In this document: in pieces, positions 12,291-24,629 of the stretch | Layout: the number at the start of each line of letters is the position of its first letter | Position numbering within the stretch: position 1 is the stretch's first letter | NCBI GenBank assembly: GCA_011317545.1 | Contig: WUJK01000006.1 | Span: 248,001-312,000, forward strand | From: Coniella vitis | Taxonomy: Eukaryota; Ascomycota; Sordariomycetes; Diaporthales; Schizoparmaceae | Direction of reading: 5' to 3' | Length of the DNA: 64,000 nt | Translations under genes and position numbers: made by a program | Notes under the pieces: model-generated | Told to the model about the DNA's origin: nothing | The model's database searches: none | What the model saw: only the letters and a program-made list of their open reading frames with translations

Positions 12291-13988
12291 ATCCTCCTTA
12301 CCTAGTCTAGTCAGTCCAGTCAAGTTCGTACATCCAGTCAACCTAGTCAGTCAAACCTTGGCTTGCTGAGGGCCTTTGATTTTTTAAGCACTACGACAGC
12401 CATCGTACATCATAGTAGTAAGCTTCACTTCTTTTCCTCAGACCGGCTGGCCGGCTGTATCTGGGGATGGATGGATGGACAACTCGCAATCCCAACGTTC
12501 CAGCCCTATCATATCTCATCTCATGCTCTTTCCCCCCCCCCCCCTTATATTAAGAGAGAGAAAAAAAAAAAAAAAAAAATACACAGAGAAGTCAAAAGGT
12601 TACCCCCAAGCACCCAAGAAACGTATTAGACTTTATATTTTATTATCATTATGGTTAAGAAAAAGAGAAAAAAAAGTCGTCACCTGACATTTCTCAACCA
12701 CAAAAGTTCCTCCTCCACCATTCTTTTTATTTTACTTGTAGTAGTACTTTAAGAGTAGATTGTTAAGAGCATGTACGTACGTGCGTGGGTAGTCAACCAC
12801 TCACTCTTTGAGTGCCGCCAGCGCCACCAAGCAAGCTCAAAAAGAAACCCCCCCAAAAATCAGTCTTTACCCAAGGAAAGGATATTTGTCACTGGTTCGA
12901 CCATCCTTGATTACCATGGGGTCATCATCCAATCAACCTCTCGAATAGGGCCAATACTGCCGAACCACACTGTGTCTATTGACGTTATTCGCGTGCGAGT
13001 TGTCATGGACGTTAGCCGAAACCGCGCCAGTGGACCGGGTCTTTTCATGTCTTGGTGAACGATGTGTTCTGTTTTGGACGGGAGTGGTTTCTTTTTAATC
13101 CTTGTTTTGTTTCTTTGCGTTTATTGTCAACAAGTGACCGATTTGGTTACTGATTAGTTGGTTGATAGAATGGGTCCACTGCCAACCTCAACCACCAGGG
13201 TACATTCTGTATCATGTCCTTGAGATCCCCCAGCTACTTTCCAGCACTTCCATCTCAATGTGTGAGCGCATGTGTGTATATGTACAGATTCTCTCACTAA
13301 AAACCCCTGAACAGCCCTAACAAACACGTTCTTTGACACGATTCAGTCGTGTAGGATTGTTCTTCTCGACTTCCCCTTCTTGGCATGCCAACAGCCTAGG
13401 GTGCGAGTCCAGGTACCAAAGGTTGCAACATGACGGGCCTCGCTTGTACGAGTCGGCTACTGTCATTCTCACCCAATCCTGCCCAAGATGTCAATTATAG
13501 ACAGCAAAGGAGAAAGATAAACGCATAAATGGGCTCTCCGGAAAAGCCATTTGCCGTCCAGTGGTAGGTTGTGGAACCAGTAGATCGGGAAGCAACTGCA
13601 CATGATATTCCCTCCGTGTAATGCTGCTTGTAATCAAACCCTCCCCAACTCCCCACTGACGTACCCAAAACCGTGACCCAGATTCTTTTTTCTCGGCTTT
13701 GTTTGCTAGTGAAAAGAAGGGAAATTTCCGTGATAAATGATTAACCAAAAAGTTGATAAAAGAGATAATGTAAAGCCGTGTCTTGGTATCTCGGTGTAAC
13801 GCCAATATGCAAGAAAAAAAATAAAAATCTTTGTAGATGTCCGTGTGTAAACGAGGGCACGAAAGAAGATTCGTCTCAGTCGTGAGAGGACAGGACATTC
13901 GCGACTATCCAAGGCAAAGATCCTGATTCGGTCGACATAGATCAAGGCCGATTTTCTTCGTTCCAAAAATATAAAAAATAAGGATGTG

Positions 13989-15648
13989 TTACTCGTCGTC
14001 GACTGGATCCGGGTTGAATACTCGTAAAGCTCGAGCCGGCTCATGCACCCTTCGCGAATAGTCTTGATCGTCACGAATCGTGTTGAGACTGTCGTGGCTC
14101 GCAGCGCGATACAGACCAAACGTCTGTTTTGGATCTAGTCGAGGATCCATAGGCTTCAGGCTCATCCTCCGGCTCGAAGATCCATAGCTATCCTCCTCCA
14201 TTGCTAGGCCGTACCCGTGACTGGAAACGGTGCCAGCCTTGGACATCATGCCTGCTGAGCTCATTCGTCTGTGTGACCCAGCCATGCCAGCAGCTAATGG
14301 CGCTTGTTCTGCTTGTTGTCGTAGTTTTTGTTGGCGACGGAAAAGGAACGCTCCGGCTATGAAGGCGATGAGGACAGCCAATATGCCCACGACGAGGCCC
14401 GCGATCGCTCCCTTGGATAGGGCACTGGCGCCCGAATTACCGGCCTTTGCAATCGACGTTACAGTTTCGTAGACAACGGTGCCGTCGCTCGTTACGGTTT
14501 GAACACTTGTCACGACAGCTGGGGAAGCGTCGCTGCTGCTACTCGTGGTCTTTGCAGCGATGGAAGTCTGAAGTAACCGATTAGCAATCATGTGGCGCGG
14601 TAGCCAAGGTCAGTTGAAACCATGCGCTCCAAGCGGCGTGGCATGGCAAGTTGGTCGTCATAAGGAACGACGCTGCCGAGAGAGAAGAGATAAAATAACA
14701 ACGCAGATTGGAAAGCAAGGATAAAAGATGACATAAAACAAATGCTCAAACTATATCCAACTAGGAGATGGTTCAAGCATACCGTGGTCGTGGAAGAAGA
14801 CGTAGTAGTGGGGGCCTCGGAAGACTTGATACTACTGGTAAGCAATGTGGAAGTAGTAGTAGGGTCAATAGAAGTAGAAGAGGACACAGAGACCTGCGTA
14901 GTCTCTGTTAATGTTGAAGTTGTCGTGATCTGCGTCTTTGTCTGGATTCGTAGTCGTTCGTTAAGCGATCATTCGACCACACCCGACGATATTGCTCAGA
15001 CAAACTCGAAACGCGGATGTGGTAGGAAAGGTGTGATAAAGAACCATGTAGGCGGAAAAAAAGGGGAGGGAAAAAACAAGAAAATAAGAAATCTAAAGAA
15101 AGAATCACAGCTACTCGCAGCATGTGCATCGAGGGTACTTACAGAAGATGAAGACGAGGAGGATGATGAGGAGGTCGTCGTGGATGTGGGCGAGGATGTG
15201 GATGTGGTGGCTCCCTTAGTGCCTGAAACTGAAGCAGACAGAGCAAGATAACCATACAAGTTATCACCTCCGCAATAGTCGGAAGGGTAACCCGGACAAG
15301 CCGTGTCACTGGGGTTAGGTTAGCAAATGTATATGCACTAGAAAGACGTCTCCGGGGCCAAACGCACCATTCATCTGTATCGACCTGGTCGGCTGAGGCG
15401 GGAACGTAGTTTGAGCACCAACAGTCCTTATCCTGAAGAACGGCGAGTGCATAACCATCATCATTGCATTGATCGTAACATAAACCCTCCGACTGGTATA
15501 TCGAGGAGTTGGCGGAAGTAGAGCCCGTGTTGATGCTGGCGCAATAGGCAATTGCAATGGATGGAGTGGCTGCGGTAAGACGAAAGCATATCGAGTACAG
15601 AACAATAAGGCTGCCCAGGCAGGCAGGCGATCTCAGATAGGACGACAT
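13989..15648 (-). CDS. WSC-domain cell-wall integrity sensor
   Basis: Single-pass membrane protein of 394 aa resembling Wsc1-type stress sensors that signal cell-wall damage to Rho1 and the PKC pathway. Minus-strand exons are 15648-15368, 15308-15143, 14941-14783 and 14567-13989, all joining in phase. Residues 1 to about 28 form a signal peptide. An eight-cysteine WSC domain follows, with motifs LCYDQC, DCWCSNY, CDTACPG and SDYCGG, ending in the usual LYGYL. A long Ser/Thr-rich stalk (about 125-245), probably O-mannosylated, leads to a transmembrane helix at about 255-278 followed by a basic RRQQK stop-transfer. The cytoplasmic tail is about 110 aa and carries Arg/Ser motifs (RRMSS, RRMSL) that look like kinase sites. 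Architecture is clear; the specific signalling role is by analogy. Confidence 0.9.
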
Positions 15649-15707
15649 CGTGGGGATCCGATCGTGGAGAAAGTCCAGATAATTGGACCTGTGCGAATCT
15701 CTGTTAG

Positions 15708-15831
15708 CTACAAGACATATGTGGTATTACGTGTGCAAAGGATGCTGTGGTTAGCTTCCAAATTGAGCATACGCGCGTGGTTGAGTCGCCTTGTTGAGGC
15801 ACACAGAGCACCCAAAAGGATCTTGACCTAC
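15708..15831 (-). other. Candidate intron in the WSC 5' leader
   Basis: Reading the minus strand, a GTAGGT donor at 15831 and a CTTGTAG acceptor ending at 15708 would remove 124 nt from the leader about 60 nt before the WSC start codon. Pyrimidine-rich minus-strand sequence continues upstream to about 17.3 kb, consistent with a long leader. Transcript data would be needed to confirm it. Confidence 0.35.
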
Positions 15832-16934
15832 CTTTGTGGCTGGTAAATGACAGTACCAATACAAGAAAAGAACAGCGGGTATCGCTGGAGCCCTTCCAAG
15901 CCAGCAAAAACAGTCTCAAAATCCGCAAGGCAACTGTGCTGGCAAGTCCATCACACCGCGCGACTCGTAGCCCAACGGACAGAGTTGCTGATAGGGTGCC
16001 GAGAGAAAGAATCGAATCAACCTAGACTAACTCCAATATGCGTCGTCAACTATCGCACCCGAGCCCTCCGACGAACGACACCAACAATCACCGGTGTTGT
16101 ATAACGCGCGGTCGGGTTGAAACAGTGTTGTGGTGAAGAATGGGCCCGCCGATCGCGTGGTGGGATGGGTAATGAATTGCTGTTGACCGAAATGTTTTTC
16201 GTAATCCCTGATGGCAATCCAAGATTGAAGAAAAATGTCGTCTCTCCTAGGCCAGACTATGAGCGGTTCTCCGTCTCGGCGTGCTTCGAGAAGCTCCTCC
16301 TCCCAGTGCTGGTGCGGTTTGCCGTCGGTGGGGACAACCTTGTGCAGTCGAGTTGGGTTAAAGAGGACAGCAATGATCGAGAGGGTCAGATGCACAGCCC
16401 TGGTCAGCGACGGTGCGTGCTGTAGTCAAGGGGCGAAGGCGAGCGAAGAAGATTCAGTGTCGACAGCTGGTGAGACAGCTGGGGGAGTGACGTGAGCTGG
16501 AGGTTGTTGAATCGAGAGATATGGAAGGGTGTGTGGGCGGCGGCGGCGGCGGAAGGGGAGCGAGCAACAGCCAAGCAGGATTCCAAGTGGACCAGCAACC
16601 AGGGCTCGAGTCGGCGAAAGCGTGCAAAGCTAAAAGCCAGCAGCAGAGGGCAGCAGTAGCAGCAGCTCCTCTTGTCCCAGTTCCGGGAAGACGACGGTTG
16701 CCGCGGCAAGAAAGAGGGTCTCAGGCTGGAACCTAGAACCGAGAGACAGGCTCGGCCCCAAAACCTGCGAGTGGGGAAGGAGGATATTGCGCGGAGGAGG
16801 AGGCGGCCGGATACAGAGTCAAGCAGTCAGGAGGAGCGCCAGAGAAGGCCAACAAGCCTGCTCAGGCGAAGAAGAGCGAGAGCAAAGGCAGTGCTGGGAT
16901 GTGCAGGGAGACAAGCGGTCGTGGTTCCAGCGCA

Positions 16935-17021
16935 CTGTCTGTCTGTCTGTCTGTCTGTCTAACGGTCGGTGGCCGGTCGGACGGTTCGGTCGGTCTGCCT
17001 GCCTGCCTGCCTGTCTGTCTG
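16935..17021. repeat. CTGT and GCCT tetranucleotide repeats
   Basis: A CTGT array at about 16935-16960 is followed by a mixed CGGT/TGCC/TGTC array to 17021. The sequence drifts from one tetranucleotide to related ones, typical of slippage with point mutation. Confidence 0.85.
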
Positions 17022-17257
17022 CCAGGAGGAGGAGAGGAGGGAGAAGGAGGAGTGCGAGGACGCCAATTGGAAGAGCTCTCGTGCAAGAGACACTGTACTG
17101 GGCACTCTCAATTGAGACGTGATCTTGTGTCCTTTGGGTCGTGGCCTCGCTGCTTAGAGGAGGGTGGGTATACGGCAATGGCGCAGAGTGCAGAAAAGAG
17201 GACGAGGGACGAAAGAAAGTGAAAAAGCAGGGCCGCAGAAGCCAGGGCAGGGCTATC

Positions 17258-17283
17258 GGGGCAGGGCAGGGCAGGGCAGGGCA
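17258..17283. repeat. GGGCA pentanucleotide repeat
   Basis: Five tandem GGGCA units lie in the GA/G-rich plus strand upstream of the WSC gene. Confidence 0.85.
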
Positions 17284-17417
17284 GCACGGTACTGATAGCC
17301 GTTTGCACGGCTCAGGGTACCGGGATACTCAGAAAATGGGCGCCCCAGGGCCACACAGCATTTTGGTACGCTACTAGTGAACTGGTGCTGGGATCGCGGC
17401 AACCTACTCGGTGCTCA

Positions 17418-17454
17418 GGTACCTTGGTACCCCGGTACGCGGGTACTTGGAGTA
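17418..17454. repeat. Cluster of GGTACC-type palindromes
   Basis: Four GTAC-centred palindromic words, two of them full GGTACC sites, occur every 8-10 bp. The origin is unclear; similar words occur at 45605-45650 and 58757-58775. Confidence 0.6.
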
Positions 17455-18088
17455 CATGGGTTCGTGGTGTGGTGGAACCGGCTCAATTTGCTTCTGAAAG
17501 GGTTGCTCTGTGTGTGTTTGCGTCCTGGCAACCCAAAAATCTAAAACATCTCCATCGCCCAAGGACTGAGTCCAGCTGCCCAGCAAGTTGATGTTTCGAT
17601 TGCGGCAGGTCTGCGCCGTGCGCGAAGGAATGCCTTGCCAGCTTGTTGATAGCGTTCGCCGTTAGTAAGTATGTCACGGCGGAATGTACACAGCACCTGT
17701 ATGTCTGCACCGTATCCACCCAATGTGCAAGTACTATGTACTATGCTAGGATACATAGCAGTAGAAGTATGTACACTTAACCAGGGCTGTGGTTACAACT
17801 ATGCACTCCTGTGCCTGCCGCAACTGGGCCAGAGACACGCCAAAAAGACGAAGCCCGAGAGCAGGCAAACGAAACAATGGATAGCAAAAACAAAAAATAA
17901 AACCGATCTTGTGATGCGACAAGAACTCGTCCCTAGCACTGTCGCACAGAGATGGTACGAAATTATGTGCATAGTATGCGGCGGCCGTCCATGAGGACCG
18001 ATGCGGTCGCCTCTGAAGAGGAGCAGCGGGAAGGATTGCCATTGGCGGGGCTCAAGGCATCTTTGCCCTGCGAGCCTCGTGTTGCTGG

Positions 18089-18111
18089 GTGTGTGTGTGT
18101 GTGTGTGTGTG
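18089..18111. repeat. GT dinucleotide microsatellite
   Basis: A perfect GT tract of about eleven units in intergenic DNA. Confidence 0.85.
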
Positions 18112-19564
18112 CGTGCGACTGCTATAAATCCCGATTTGCCAGTTGTTTTATTTTCGGCTCTTGGTGGTGGTGTTCTTGCCATGTCCTCTCCTCCCGCACT
18201 ATAGGATCTCGGGGGATAAAACAATACCATAAGAGCATGCTGATGCTGACGCTGATGCTGACGCTGCGTACATACACATCCTCAAAACCACACAAATTTG
18301 AACAAGGGAAAAAGATGGAGCGCGTCTGCCAAAACGCGCCCGAGAGGAACAGTCGAGAAAGGCCGGGGATTCTTCTGGTGAGTACTTTACATGGTAACCA
18401 TACCATGGAGTTGATGTCGTCACCGGCTGGAGGTGCATAGCGCAGCATCCTTGCCAGTGGAGTGCGCTGGTACTATGTACTTGCTGAGCTGTAACTTGTG
18501 CGCTACAAAGTACATAGTACTACCATGTACACAGTACAGAGGTGTGCCGCTACCGTCCGCAGAACTTGCTGCCGCCGAAAGCCCGCAACTATGGGTCTCT
18601 TGCGCTGCACGACGCGTCGCCTCTGCAGTGCGGATCTTTGGTGTATCATGTACCTCTTGCTGCCGATTTGTGAGACAGGGTACTTTCATTCTTCGCGGCG
18701 CCTGTAATCGCCCGCCCGCCCGCCAGCCAGCCAACCAGCCAGCCCGTCACTCAGCCAGTGTGGTGGGGTTTCTCATCGCAATCTCATTCAAACACACCAC
18801 CATCTGCGATCGACACTCTGGACTCCCTGAAAGCATCTCGGTAAAATGAGATGCTGATGAAAAAGGAAGAAGAAAAAGAAGACGAAGAAGAGACAGGGGA
18901 AAAGGATTGACTACTGTGGTATGTAATATATGCGCTGTACTGTGTCCTCTGATCCCGTTGCCTTGTCCGCCTTGCGCTTCTCCTGGCAGCTCCAAGTAGT
19001 CCACATCGCAATCGCAATCGCGTCGTCTTGCCTGTCAGCTGTTTATGCAAGCTGTTGCGGTGCAGACGGGAACATGTTATTCCCCGCGACGACAAAACGG
19101 CGTGAGAGAGAGAGAGAGATGGGTGTGTGTGTGGCCCCGCCCATGACCTCGTATTGCGTGCCTGGGTAAATGGACATCGCAGTATTGCTCTCCACACCGG
19201 TCGTAAACTCAAAAAGAAGGCGTCCATGCACAGCGGCCCTGAACGATTCTACTTGTACGCATGTACATGGTGAAGGCGAGGCTGGGATGAATGTCATGAA
19301 CAAGCCATCGGCAAGGCGGAACTTGTTTCCTCACAAGCCTTCTTCTCAGCACAGACATCCGCCCGACAGACGCCACCCCGATGCTAATGCTTCGGCCAAT
19401 ACTATATGTATACATCGTGGCATGCCATGTAGGCCTTCTTTCTTTGGGTGACACTGTCACTTCTTCTTGGTCTGCTTGACACACGGTTGCATCGGCTTGG
19501 CCGTCCAACTGCCGGGCTGCGGCGCGTCCGTCTGTACATAAAACGGAGGTCCGTTTTATGATGG

Positions 19565-19660
19565 TTCTTTACTATGTGTGTACATAGTGTGGCTGCAGTA
19601 CTTCAAGTAGGGCATCTACTATGTACTTATCTACTACTATAGTAAGTATAGTATAGTATT
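19565..19660. repeat. Cluster of ACTATGTA/TACATAGT words
   Basis: The cluster contains ACTATGT and its complement ACATAGT around a short spacer, then ACTATGTACTT and a degenerate TACTATAGTAAGTATAGTATAG stretch. It is one of the densest occurrences of the dispersed palindrome family. Confidence 0.7.
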
Positions 19661-19904
19661 CACTGTCGATACCCGCATCACGTTCTGCGCTCCACCGTGA
19701 AACCGTGCCGAAATCTGTATTCGTATACCCATGAGCTCTCGTAGATTACTGCAAATCCACCTACTATATGGTCAGTAAACATAGCCTGTGCCACTCATGG
19801 GTAGGAGTACTATGTTATCATACTACATAGTATAGTACGGATACGCGATCCACGCAGATAAGTGAGGCTGCTGCACGCGTCGTGTTGACCGGCCGCCCAG
19901 CCCA

Positions 19905-19935
<31 letters not shown>

Positions 19936-19936
19936 T
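19905..19936. repeat. GGCT tetranucleotide repeat
   Basis: About eight GGCT units occur here. The same unit recurs at 56878-56910 upstream of the septin start. Confidence 0.85.
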
Positions 19937-21225
19937 TGTTGATTATACCGGCAAGCGTGCTATAGCACATCATTGGCTGTGGAACCTAGAGTGGCTGTTT
20001 TCATTTGTTTCTTGGTACTAACACTGCTGTAAAGTAGCACCTGAGCGTTACAAGCGAGACTCATGTGGATGTGTGTGTGTGTGTGACAGCCCTCTCTTGA
20101 ACCACTCCTGTGATATAATGTTATTGTCGTAAACTGTTTTCTGTAGACTAATAACACTCACCAGACTTCTTTTTTGCTTTCTTTCCCTTTCTTCCTCAGA
20201 CAGGAAACACACACATACTCTCTCCTTATCTGTCTCTGTATATATAGTATCTGTAGAAAGACTGAGGTCTATCTATCCCAAACAGCCATGAATACATGGC
20301 CAAGAATCTCCATGCCTGTGGCTCTGCGTATCCAGCATCGTTGACCCAACTTTTGCTGCTCCAAGTTCTAGCCTTTGCCTTGGAACCAATGCTGGATAAT
20401 ATATCCCCCGAATTTTTTGACGAGACATCGTGGTATGTATGGCTTTACAAGATGGAATTGTCCTACTCCAAACCTGACTGTATGGGAAAAGACCAGCAGT
20501 ACAAGTCCCATCTTGCGTGGTTTCAAGCTGAGATGCTTGCTGGTGTGCTGCTGGCCTCGGCACCGAGAGGTACAAACGTAGCCATGGGGTCTTGTACTAG
20601 TATTCGTCTCATTCTCTCACTAAAACATGGTGTGCAACATCGCGTATAGGCCAGGTGGAAGGAAGGAAAAAAAGAAGAAGAAAAAAGAGGAAAAAAAGGC
20701 TGTCTACATCACAATCTTTTTTGGCGCAAGCAAGACCTAAGTTGCAACTCATCACTTGATATCCAAACCTTGTCCAAAAGAGAGAGAGCCGTTCCTGTAC
20801 GCCCACGGGGGACCGTCCATCACTCTGTAATCAGACTCCTCAAAAAGTTGGCAGAGTCGGGGGGGTTTTTTTTTTTTCTTTTTTTTTCTTCCACAAAATA
20901 AGCCACTCAAAAACGGCTTGCGATATCAACAAACGGGTGGGCCATCAATGGGTCACTTGATTTTTCCCCTTCACAGCCCCCGTCACCAGCCATTCTCTTT
21001 TCCCAGTAGCGTTCTCCTCAGCGGCAACGGCGGACTGGCTGCCCTATCAAGAAAAGCCCGTGGGGGGTGTGGGCGTGTAGCAGATACTTGGTAGGCCACC
21101 CCGCCATGCCCTAATGTTGAAGCTATTCCCGAGCCATCACGCGCAAAAAAAAAAAAACCAAAAAAAACACGAGTCACCGGCGACTTTTGCCTCTCCCGCA
21201 GTCTCTGTGCCGTTATCCCGTTCTT

Positions 21226-21227
<2 letters not shown>

Positions 21228-21265
<38 letters not shown>
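21228..21265. repeat. A38 homopolymer
   Basis: An uninterrupted run of 38 A residues, the longest homopolymer in the window. Its exact length may be affected by sequencing error. No coding body is recognisable upstream. Confidence 0.8.
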
Positions 21266-21269
<4 letters not shown>

Positions 21270-22807
21270 AGGAGAGGCACTATCATGACCCATAAATTAT
21301 ACTCGTATCGAAGCTAGCCATTCGAAGGCTGTGTGATAACATAGTTCCTTACCCCCACCCATCATCTTGAGCCTTAAATAGTAAAAGAAAGAAGAAAAAA
21401 AATCAAAAAAAAAAATCAAGAAGCGATCAGTCATGTGCATCCCATCACAGCACAATGTCATGCAAGAAAGAGCCTCTGCATAGTATCCTTTCCAACAAAA
21501 ACCCCCCCACCGCAGCGGGCATTAGCGCCCTTTTTCGTGTGGCCATTTTTACGAGGACAAGAAGGGTGATGATGAGTTGGTTGATCATGCACATGTGCCC
21601 CTGCTATAACGCAGTTACAGCCATAATGGCACATGAGAGAATAGCCAGCATTGGAACGACAACAACAACTCCTCCTCCTCCTCGTCTTCTTTGCCTCTTT
21701 GTGTCGGTACTGTATGTAAGTCTTTTGGCCCCCCATATTCTCAAACTTTGATCAAGCGGCCGCAATACGAAAAGGCGGAGACAAGCAGACAAAAAGAGGA
21801 TAAATTGTGCGGCTCTGCTTTCCCACCTTTTTTGACCAATGCATTGCAGATCCAGAGGAGAGGGGAGGAGGAGGCTGGCACTGTCTTGTGCCCCGTTTTC
21901 CTGGAGATGGACCTTGTATACTTTTAATCAAGCAGTAATATATAGTAGTATAGTAGTAGTAGACAAGATTGATGTTACCTTTCATTCTAGGCCCAACAAA
22001 CGATTCCATTCCCAATATAGTAGCTAGTGTGGTACTATAGTAATAAAGCAAGAAAAAAAAAAAAGAAAAAAAAAAAGACAAGCCCCCCGTTCATCAAAGC
22101 AGCAAACAAAAGCATATGCCTAGGCATACTATTACATCCGCGCAATCACACTGACCACCAGAAAAAACCCACTCGCAGCAAACATTCCCGCCTCTGACCC
22201 CCTCGGTAACGTCTAGACCAACCTGTGGATTCTGGGCACACCCGCAAAGTCGCTTGTTTTTTTGATGAATGATTGCTTCATGGATTGCACGGCCATGGGC
22301 GCATGGTCATGCAATACGCTGAAAGAAGAAGAAGGGAAAAAAAAAGAAAATGATTGTATATGTACACGCAAGTAACATGAGGGAGGGAGGTGATGCATCA
22401 CAACCTGCTGCTGCTCGTTCTGTGTTTGGGGGGGGGGGGGGAAGGGCAAGATTCCAAATCCGGTGGATGCATGGGGCAGCAGCCAGGTCCGATCGCTGCT
22501 GAGTTGCGACCGATCTCTTCACAGGGGGCGAGGGGCAAAGAGAAGAGAAAAATAAGGGGCTCTTTTTACTCTCCATTGACGAACAGAGCAGAGAAGCTTG
22601 AGAGAATCCCTTGCCCTCCCCCCTTCAAAAAGCTTGGACGTCTCCGACTTGGCCCTGTTGTTTCGAAGTTTGATGAACTCTAGGACGAGAGCACAGCCTC
22701 ACTTCTTTGGTCAAGGCCGATGATACTGTCCCGTGCAACACTGTGCTTGGCTCGATCTTCCATCCATCCGTCCCTCGAATCAAGCCATCATGGATTGCGC
22801 ATAACAT

Positions 22808-22832
22808 ACACACACACACACACACACACACA
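22808..22832. repeat. AC dinucleotide microsatellite
   Basis: A perfect AC tract of about twelve units in intergenic DNA. Confidence 0.85.
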
Positions 22833-23306
22833 ACCAATCAAACAGAATAGTGGTAAACCGAACCGCACCGGAAAAACTCACAAGCCAAACGACAGAAACC
22901 AAATCCTCATCGGCATCGTAGGAAAGCCCACGGTTTCATTTTGCCATTTTCCTCCTTTCTACAAGGCTGCTGAACAGCGCCTAGATTCTGTGTCTCGGGC
23001 CACATTTCACACCTCCTTCCCAGAACAGAACAACGGGGGGGGGGGAAAGACAAATCTCGCCACAACTTACTTCAACAGTAAGTATAGCACAGGAGCAAAA
23101 AAAACACACGGGCACTTGATAGCTCGCTGCTTCAGTACCTTTCCCCCTTTCGTCTTGGCCCTGCCTGCTGGTCCAGAGTCTAAAAAGAAAGTTTGACCAC
23201 CATGCGTTGGAAATCCGCCATGGCAGCCCTACCTACTATTCAGTAAAAGAAAATCCCACGAGTGGCTAGACTTTTTCTGAATCGTCAAATCTACCGAGCA
23301 GAGAAG

Positions 23307-23339
23307 CAGCTCCAGCTCCAGCTCCAGCTCCAGCTCCAA
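23307..23339. repeat. CAGCTC hexanucleotide repeat
   Basis: Five tandem hexamer units lie outside any supported gene. Confidence 0.85.
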
Positions 23340-24629
23340 GAAACACACGCACACCACACCGCACCACGCCACGCAAACACCGTGCCGCTCGGTCCTCATA
23401 GCGGACCTGCCACTCCCCCAAAACCTCCTTTCTTCATCTTTCTTCTCCCTTCCCCAGAATGCGTAATACTTTCCACTGCGCATGTATTTAAGAAAATAAA
23501 CAAGAAAAAACAAAAGAAATAAAGGAGGTCCACACAAGGGGATCGTGTAGGAGAGAAAAAAAAAAAAAAAAGGGCTGGGCCGCCCTGGGGCATCTTTCCG
23601 CCTCCCGCCCCCGACCCGTCCGCGCAGTCCCCTTTCGCCCTATTGCTATGATATAGTACCATCTACATTATATTCGGGGCCCAGACTGTACTATACAGTA
23701 AGTACATTGACGCGCGTGTTATAATACCTGGAAGAAGGTGGAGAAAGGGTGAGGTGATGGACAACAACGAGAAAAGAACGGCGGTCTCCCGCCCCTTCAG
23801 TACTTATTAATAATACTAAATCAGCCAGACTGGGGCGAACGGTAAGTGGGCGGGCAAAGGACTTGTGCGGTTCACGGCTTGCCGCAAAAATGTACAACTG
23901 CCGTTGTAATGAATCTGTGGTTTTTCATAACTTCTGTCCTTGAAATTGCCGTAAAAGAATCTTGTTAGGGAGGCTCGCTCGTCAAAGCGGTGCAAAATTC
24001 AGGTAGGCCCCTTTGGCTAGTAAGTGACGAGGTAGTTAGTTGATACAAACACGATTTCCCCATCATATCACAATATATGATATTCAACCCTATCTTACAG
24101 GCCTATCCCCAGGTAAACCCCAACAAAGAAAAGAATCACAAACCATCCAGAGGCACGAATCTCACAATGATTTGTGGCGAACGAAGCACTCCTCTCGGGA
24201 CTGACATCATGAAAGATTCAAACTACGTATCAGCCATTAACCTGCTGCCCTATTCTCTCGCACGCCAAACTCCCGATATCCCTAGGATGGTGGTGATCGC
24301 TCAAATTCCCACTGAATCGACCACTTTTCCTCCACGTAAACGTGTAATTGGATTGTTGACCACCTCACGCAACACCGAGCATATGTCCTGGCTGCAATAG
24401 CTATGGCCCAGAGCGCAGAAGTGTGCAATTCCTCACCGATGCGGGGAAGGAAAACAGAAGGGAAGCAAACAGGGGAACAGAGCAGTAAATGAAATGATCC
24501 CCCTCAGTCAACAAAGCTATAGGTATCTCGGCTTCAGGGCCATCAGACAATTAGACTGCTCGTAGCACAAACCTCTACATCCATACCATTGCCCCCTTAA
24601 CACTTGGAATTCACACCTTGATCTCTTCC

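Larger units (their letters stand above)
9110..13988. other. 4.9-kb intergenic region, no recognisable gene
   Basis: I find no supportable gene between the PLC-like and WSC genes. The longest frame, on the minus strand at about 10164-10710, gives about 180 residues with no domain I know and no coding look. The region is rich in simple sequence: an AG tract near 10778-10798, an A26 run (11931-11956), a CT18 tract (12254-12289), a C-run near 12534-12544 and an A-run near 12561-12578. The right-hand part (about 13000-13988) probably holds the 3' UTR of the WSC gene. Confidence 0.5.
15649..24629. other. 9-kb gene-poor region
   Basis: No gene I can support lies between the WSC gene and the next regulator. 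From about 16.4 to 17.3 kb the plus strand is GA-rich, so the minus strand is CT-rich, as expected for a long WSC leader and promoter. A 122-codon minus-strand frame (16395-16027) begins with a short hydrophobic segment but cannot be identified. The rest contains many microsatellites, poly-A tracts, GGTACC and ACTATGTA/TACATAGT clusters (17730-17775, 18473-18535, 19565-19660, 19805-19840). The final part, 23-24.6 kb, is probably the 3' flank of the zinc-cluster gene. Confidence 0.5.

Noticed and set aside
12890..12915. GGTTCGACCATCC, similar to a tRNA B box
   Set aside because: No A box at the right distance and no acceptor stem.
22720..23196. 158-codon plus-strand frame
   Set aside because: It is built across an AC microsatellite and homopolymers, with no domain.
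24077..24400. 107-codon plus-strand frame with ATG
   Set aside because: No domain or signal; it lies in the probable 3' flank of the zinc-cluster gene.
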